A stretch of 64,000 bases of DNA from the NCBI GenBank assembly GCA_035344155.1, contig DAORAL010000031.1, positions 3,241 to 67,240 of the forward strand. Reading direction: 5' to 3'. This DNA comes from UBA1845 sp002338715. GTDB taxonomy: Bacteria > Planctomycetota > Phycisphaerae > UBA1845. A program made the position numbers and the translations under genes. Shown here piece by piece: positions 61,791 to 64,000 of the stretch (position 1 is its first letter; every line of letters starts with the position of its first letter). The notes below the pieces were generated by a model, which saw only the letters and a list, made by a program, of their open reading frames with translations, had not been told where the DNA came from and made no database searches.

Positions 61791-61827
61791 GGGTGCCCCG
61801 CTCTTGAACGAAGCGGAAGAGTGGGGG
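61791..61827. repeat. Palindromic repeat family B, copy 3
   Basis: GGGTGCCCCGCTCTTGAACG then AAGCGGAAGAGTGGGGG. Substitutions on both arms keep base pairing (CCTT/AAGG has become TCTT/AAGA), which argues for a conserved hairpin. Located 52 bp after the secreted protein gene. Confidence 0.8.
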
Positions 61828-62106
61828 CCTGACCCGCGCGCTCACACCTCTCCATGCCTAGGCTCGCTACCTCCTTGCCGCACAGCGGTTTACGCCACGC
61901 GCCAGCCGCCTCGGCCAATCCCGTTAAGCTTGTCGGACCCGAATCGCCGATATGATTTCTAAGCAGAAACTGGCATCTCCCCCGACCACTTTTGCGAAGG
62001 TATAATGGAGTGGTTTTCTTCGGACCCTTTGGGTCGATTACGCTGTGACAAAACCCGTTGCCCCAAGCTCCCTACGGCTCATCCATTGCGCGTGGGGATC
62101 GCATCC
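61828..62106. other. Intergenic stretch before the metzincin-like gene
   Basis: No supported gene. The open frame of the next gene extends into it without a plausible signal sequence or ribosome binding site, so it is probably untranslated. Confidence 0.4.
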
Positions 62107-63546
62107 ATGGAGACCCGGCGCGTGCGAATCGATTTGAACTGGCGATTGGAAGATCAGGCGGAAAATCCCCATAAATCCGCCTGCGACAGACACTTGGCAT
62201 CTCGACATAACCTCCGCTTCGGGCGCTTATGGCCCTGGGGATTCCAACGGTTGGCTGCCTGCGCGATCATCGCGGGTTGCCTGAGTGTCGGCTGCGGCGT
62301 CACCAACATCGGCAACAATGGCGGTGACGGCGGGTCGGGTAATGAGGCCAAACCGTTTTCGTTTCAGATCAGCGTCGCCCGCCACGAAGATCAGCCGCTT
62401 TCCGATCAGCGGGTTAATCGCGTCTTCAGCACGGCCAACGAGTTGCTGCTGTCCGACGACGAGGAATGTCCGGACGTTTCCTGCCCGGTCACCTTTGAGC
62501 GCGACGGATCGATCGACACGTTCGACGTCAGCCCTGCCATCGTTACCACCGAAGCCCAACTCGATGCCGTATTCGACGTGCGAGCCGACATCAAAATCGT
62601 CAGCCTGATGGTGGGCGTGTGCGGTTCTCCGTCGGCTGACGATGTGTCGCTGGTGTTGGGATGTGCGTTCACCGGAGGGACAGCCGTCCTCGTTCAGGAT
62701 GCACCGCCCGACGTGTGGGCCCACGAATGGGGACACGTGCAGGGTCTGCCCCATCGCAACGATTGCGATCGCAACCTGATGCATGCATTTGAACTTGAAA
62801 CCAATGCGGTCAACACCACCGAGCGCGACGCGTTCCTCTCACCCACCCCGGGTCAAAGCTTCCTCGCGTTCAAGGCCATCGTCGAAGAAAACGCATCACC
62901 CGCGGTCGAAACGCCAGAAGTGGACGAAAGCGAAATCGCATCCAAACCGACCGACGACATCTTCGCCCAGCGCTACCTGGCTGGTCTGCCAAACACATTG
63001 TTCAACCGCCACAACCTTCGCATCCGCACCGGCGAGTTGATTGACCGGTTGCAGCGCGAACCATCCGCCCGCGTCCGAGCCAACATCACCCGCGCGCTCG
63101 GGCTCGCCCGCGAGTTAGCCGCTTGCGAGTCTTTGGTCGGTTCTTGCGAATCGATTTCCGGCGATTTGTTCATCGATGAACTTGATGAACTCGTCGAGCA
63201 GATCATCGCCCTAAGCCGCATCGCCGATGTGGACGAAACCAACCAGACCACCGACCTGCTTTTTGCTGCAAGCGATCCGGCGTTTTGGGCGAACCGCGAT
63301 CTGTTCCTCGTTTTGGAGGATGGGCGGCGGATCAGCCTCGACGACTCGCTTGCCCGCATCTGCGTCATGGGCATGGGGCTGACGAAAAATCCGATCGCCC
63401 CAGAGCGACTTCGCGCGTTGAAGCGTAAAGCCCAAGCCAGCCAGTTGGCAGACCCATGGTTCATTCCACAGATTGACGAAGCCCTCGAGCGCATCGCCGG
63501 GACCGGCAAGTACGCTGCGGACGCCAAGACTGTACGGATACCGTAG
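62107..63546 (+). CDS. Metzincin-like secreted metalloprotease lipoprotein
   Basis: 479 residues from the ATG at 62107, which has GGGGA eight bases upstream. A long basic N-terminus precedes the hydrophobic core and lipobox LSVGC (Cys63), so a shorter form starting nearer the signal is possible. The zinc motif is HEWGHVQGLPH (206-216), a full HExxHxxGxxH, followed by NLMHAF that could supply the Met-turn. The region before it has two Cys pairs. The C-terminal 230 residues are helical ('RTGELIDRLQREPSARVRANITRAL') and resemble HEAT-like or scaffold repeats. It is likely an outer-membrane or periplasmic protease; substrate unknown. Confidence 0.8.
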   Translation: METRRVRIDLNWRLEDQAENPHKSACDRHLASRHNLRFGRLWPWGFQRLAACAIIAGCLSVGCGVTNIGNNGGDGGSGNEAKPFSFQISVARHEDQPLSDQRVNRVFSTANELLLSDDEECPDVSCPVTFERDGSIDTFDVSPAIVTTEAQLDAVFDVRADIKIVSLMVGVCGSPSADDVSLVLGCAFTGGTAVLVQDAPPDVWAHEWGHVQGLPHRNDCDRNLMHAFELETNAVNTTERDAFLSPTPGQSFLAFKAIVEENASPAVETPEVDESEIASKPTDDIFAQRYLAGLPNTLFNRHNLRIRTGELIDRLQREPSARVRANITRALGLARELAACESLVGSCESISGDLFIDELDELVEQIIALSRIADVDETNQTTDLLFAASDPAFWANRDLFLVLEDGRRISLDDSLARICVMGMGLTKNPIAPERLRALKRKAQASQLADPWFIPQIDEALERIAGTGKYAADAKTVRIP

Positions 63547-64000
63547 TCTGCATTTAAGCCAAGCCCTTGAAACAGGTTACATGCGGAACCCAAGCGACGA
63601 AGGCCCGCGTCGCCCGCACCGGTGCGCCCCCGTTCGTTGCGGCTTTGACGCCTTTAAGGTGTGGAAAATATTTCCAAATTGTGCTTGCAACGATTTGGCC
63701 CGCCCATTAGACTCGGCACCGTTGGGAGAGAGAAGTAGCTTCAGGTTCATCCAGTTGCCGATAACTTCGGCGATCTTGGCTGAGAATGAGGCAGGAGCGG
63801 GAAAGAGACTGAAGCCATCGGCATATGCCGCCATTTCCAGTCTTGATATTTCCCTCCAAAGTTGGGTCGAAACGCTGAAGGGTTTGCCCGTTGGTCGATT
63901 CGGCTCAGGTAGATAGAGCACAACACATTTCAATCGAGTACGCCGTATTCGGTTGATTTCATAGATCTCTCTCTCCCTCCCAGGCTTGGGCTGTTCGTAA
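63547..64000. other. Right-edge region without a supported gene
   Basis: Frames on both strands exist here, but none has a ribosome binding site or recognisable protein character. A candidate promoter (listed separately) points to the right, so a gene may start beyond the window. Confidence 0.4.
63685..63713 (+). promoter_or_regulatory. Candidate rightward promoter
   Basis: TTGCAA and TAGACT separated by 17 bases, each sharing four of six bases with the sigma-70 consensus. No coding start follows within the window, so it would drive a leader or an off-window gene. Confidence 0.3.

Noticed and set aside
63577..63933. Minus-strand frame of 118 residues at the right edge
   Set aside because: No ribosome binding site, signal or motif, and the C-terminal part is Arg/Gly-rich like a non-coding frame.

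Overview
The window looks like a chromosomal segment of a planctomycete, possibly of the Phycisphaerae type. The clues are long proteins with unusual domain fusions, a C-terminal CxxCGYDL...CPECG zinc ribbon on a membrane protein, many small secreted peptides, and families of palindromic intergenic repeats. No marker here fixes the taxonomy. No rRNA, tRNA, CRISPR array, prophage or insertion sequence was seen.

Region 1 (1-24675, all minus strand) is a nearly complete type II secretion / type IV pilus-like operon. In transcription order it encodes the ATPase GspE, the platform protein GspF, pseudopilins GspG, GspH, GspI, GspJ and GspK, a PilM-PilN (GspL-like) fusion, a PilO-like (GspM-like) protein, a giant 2777-residue protein made of about 27 secretin N-type modules with no secretin channel, and a secretin (GspD) that itself carries about 15 such modules. 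The secretin is cut by the left window edge. The two N-module proteins are the most striking feature of the window. No prepilin peptidase or clear stand-alone GspC is present.

Region 2 (25002-33267) holds threonine aldolase, an uncharacterised protein, a Ktr-type potassium uptake pair, part of the phenylalanine/tyrosine degradation route (homogentisate dioxygenase, phenylalanine hydroxylase, with a flavin-reductase-like protein between them) and a ParDE-like toxin-antitoxin pair. Palindromic repeats are scattered among these genes.

Region 3 (33529-43173) is mixed: an RnfD/NqrB-like membrane domain fused to Sel1 repeats, several small secreted or membrane proteins, a DUF417 membrane protein, a YHS-domain protein, an ECF sigma factor with a small putative zinc-binding partner, and a sensorless histidine kinase with an NtrC-type regulator.

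Region 4 (43503-49583) holds rpsO-pnp, separated by a strong intrinsic terminator, and a Trk potassium uptake pair (trkA-trkH). Region 5 (49584-64000) carries two tandem paralogous small lipoproteins, a metallo-beta-lactamase-fold/thioredoxin-fold pair, an acyltransferase homologue lacking its catalytic His, a triple fusion of murein enzymes (DUF1460, serine beta-lactamase-like, VanX dipeptidase), a ROK regulator beside a NagB-PIG-L fusion (amino-sugar metabolism), and two secreted proteins, one a metzincin-like lipoprotein.

Functionally, the left third is one secretion machine. The right third leans toward the cell envelope and amino-sugar recycling: wall peptide cleavage, glucosamine-6-phosphate deamination and lipid acylation. 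The centre is amino acid catabolism, potassium homeostasis and regulation.
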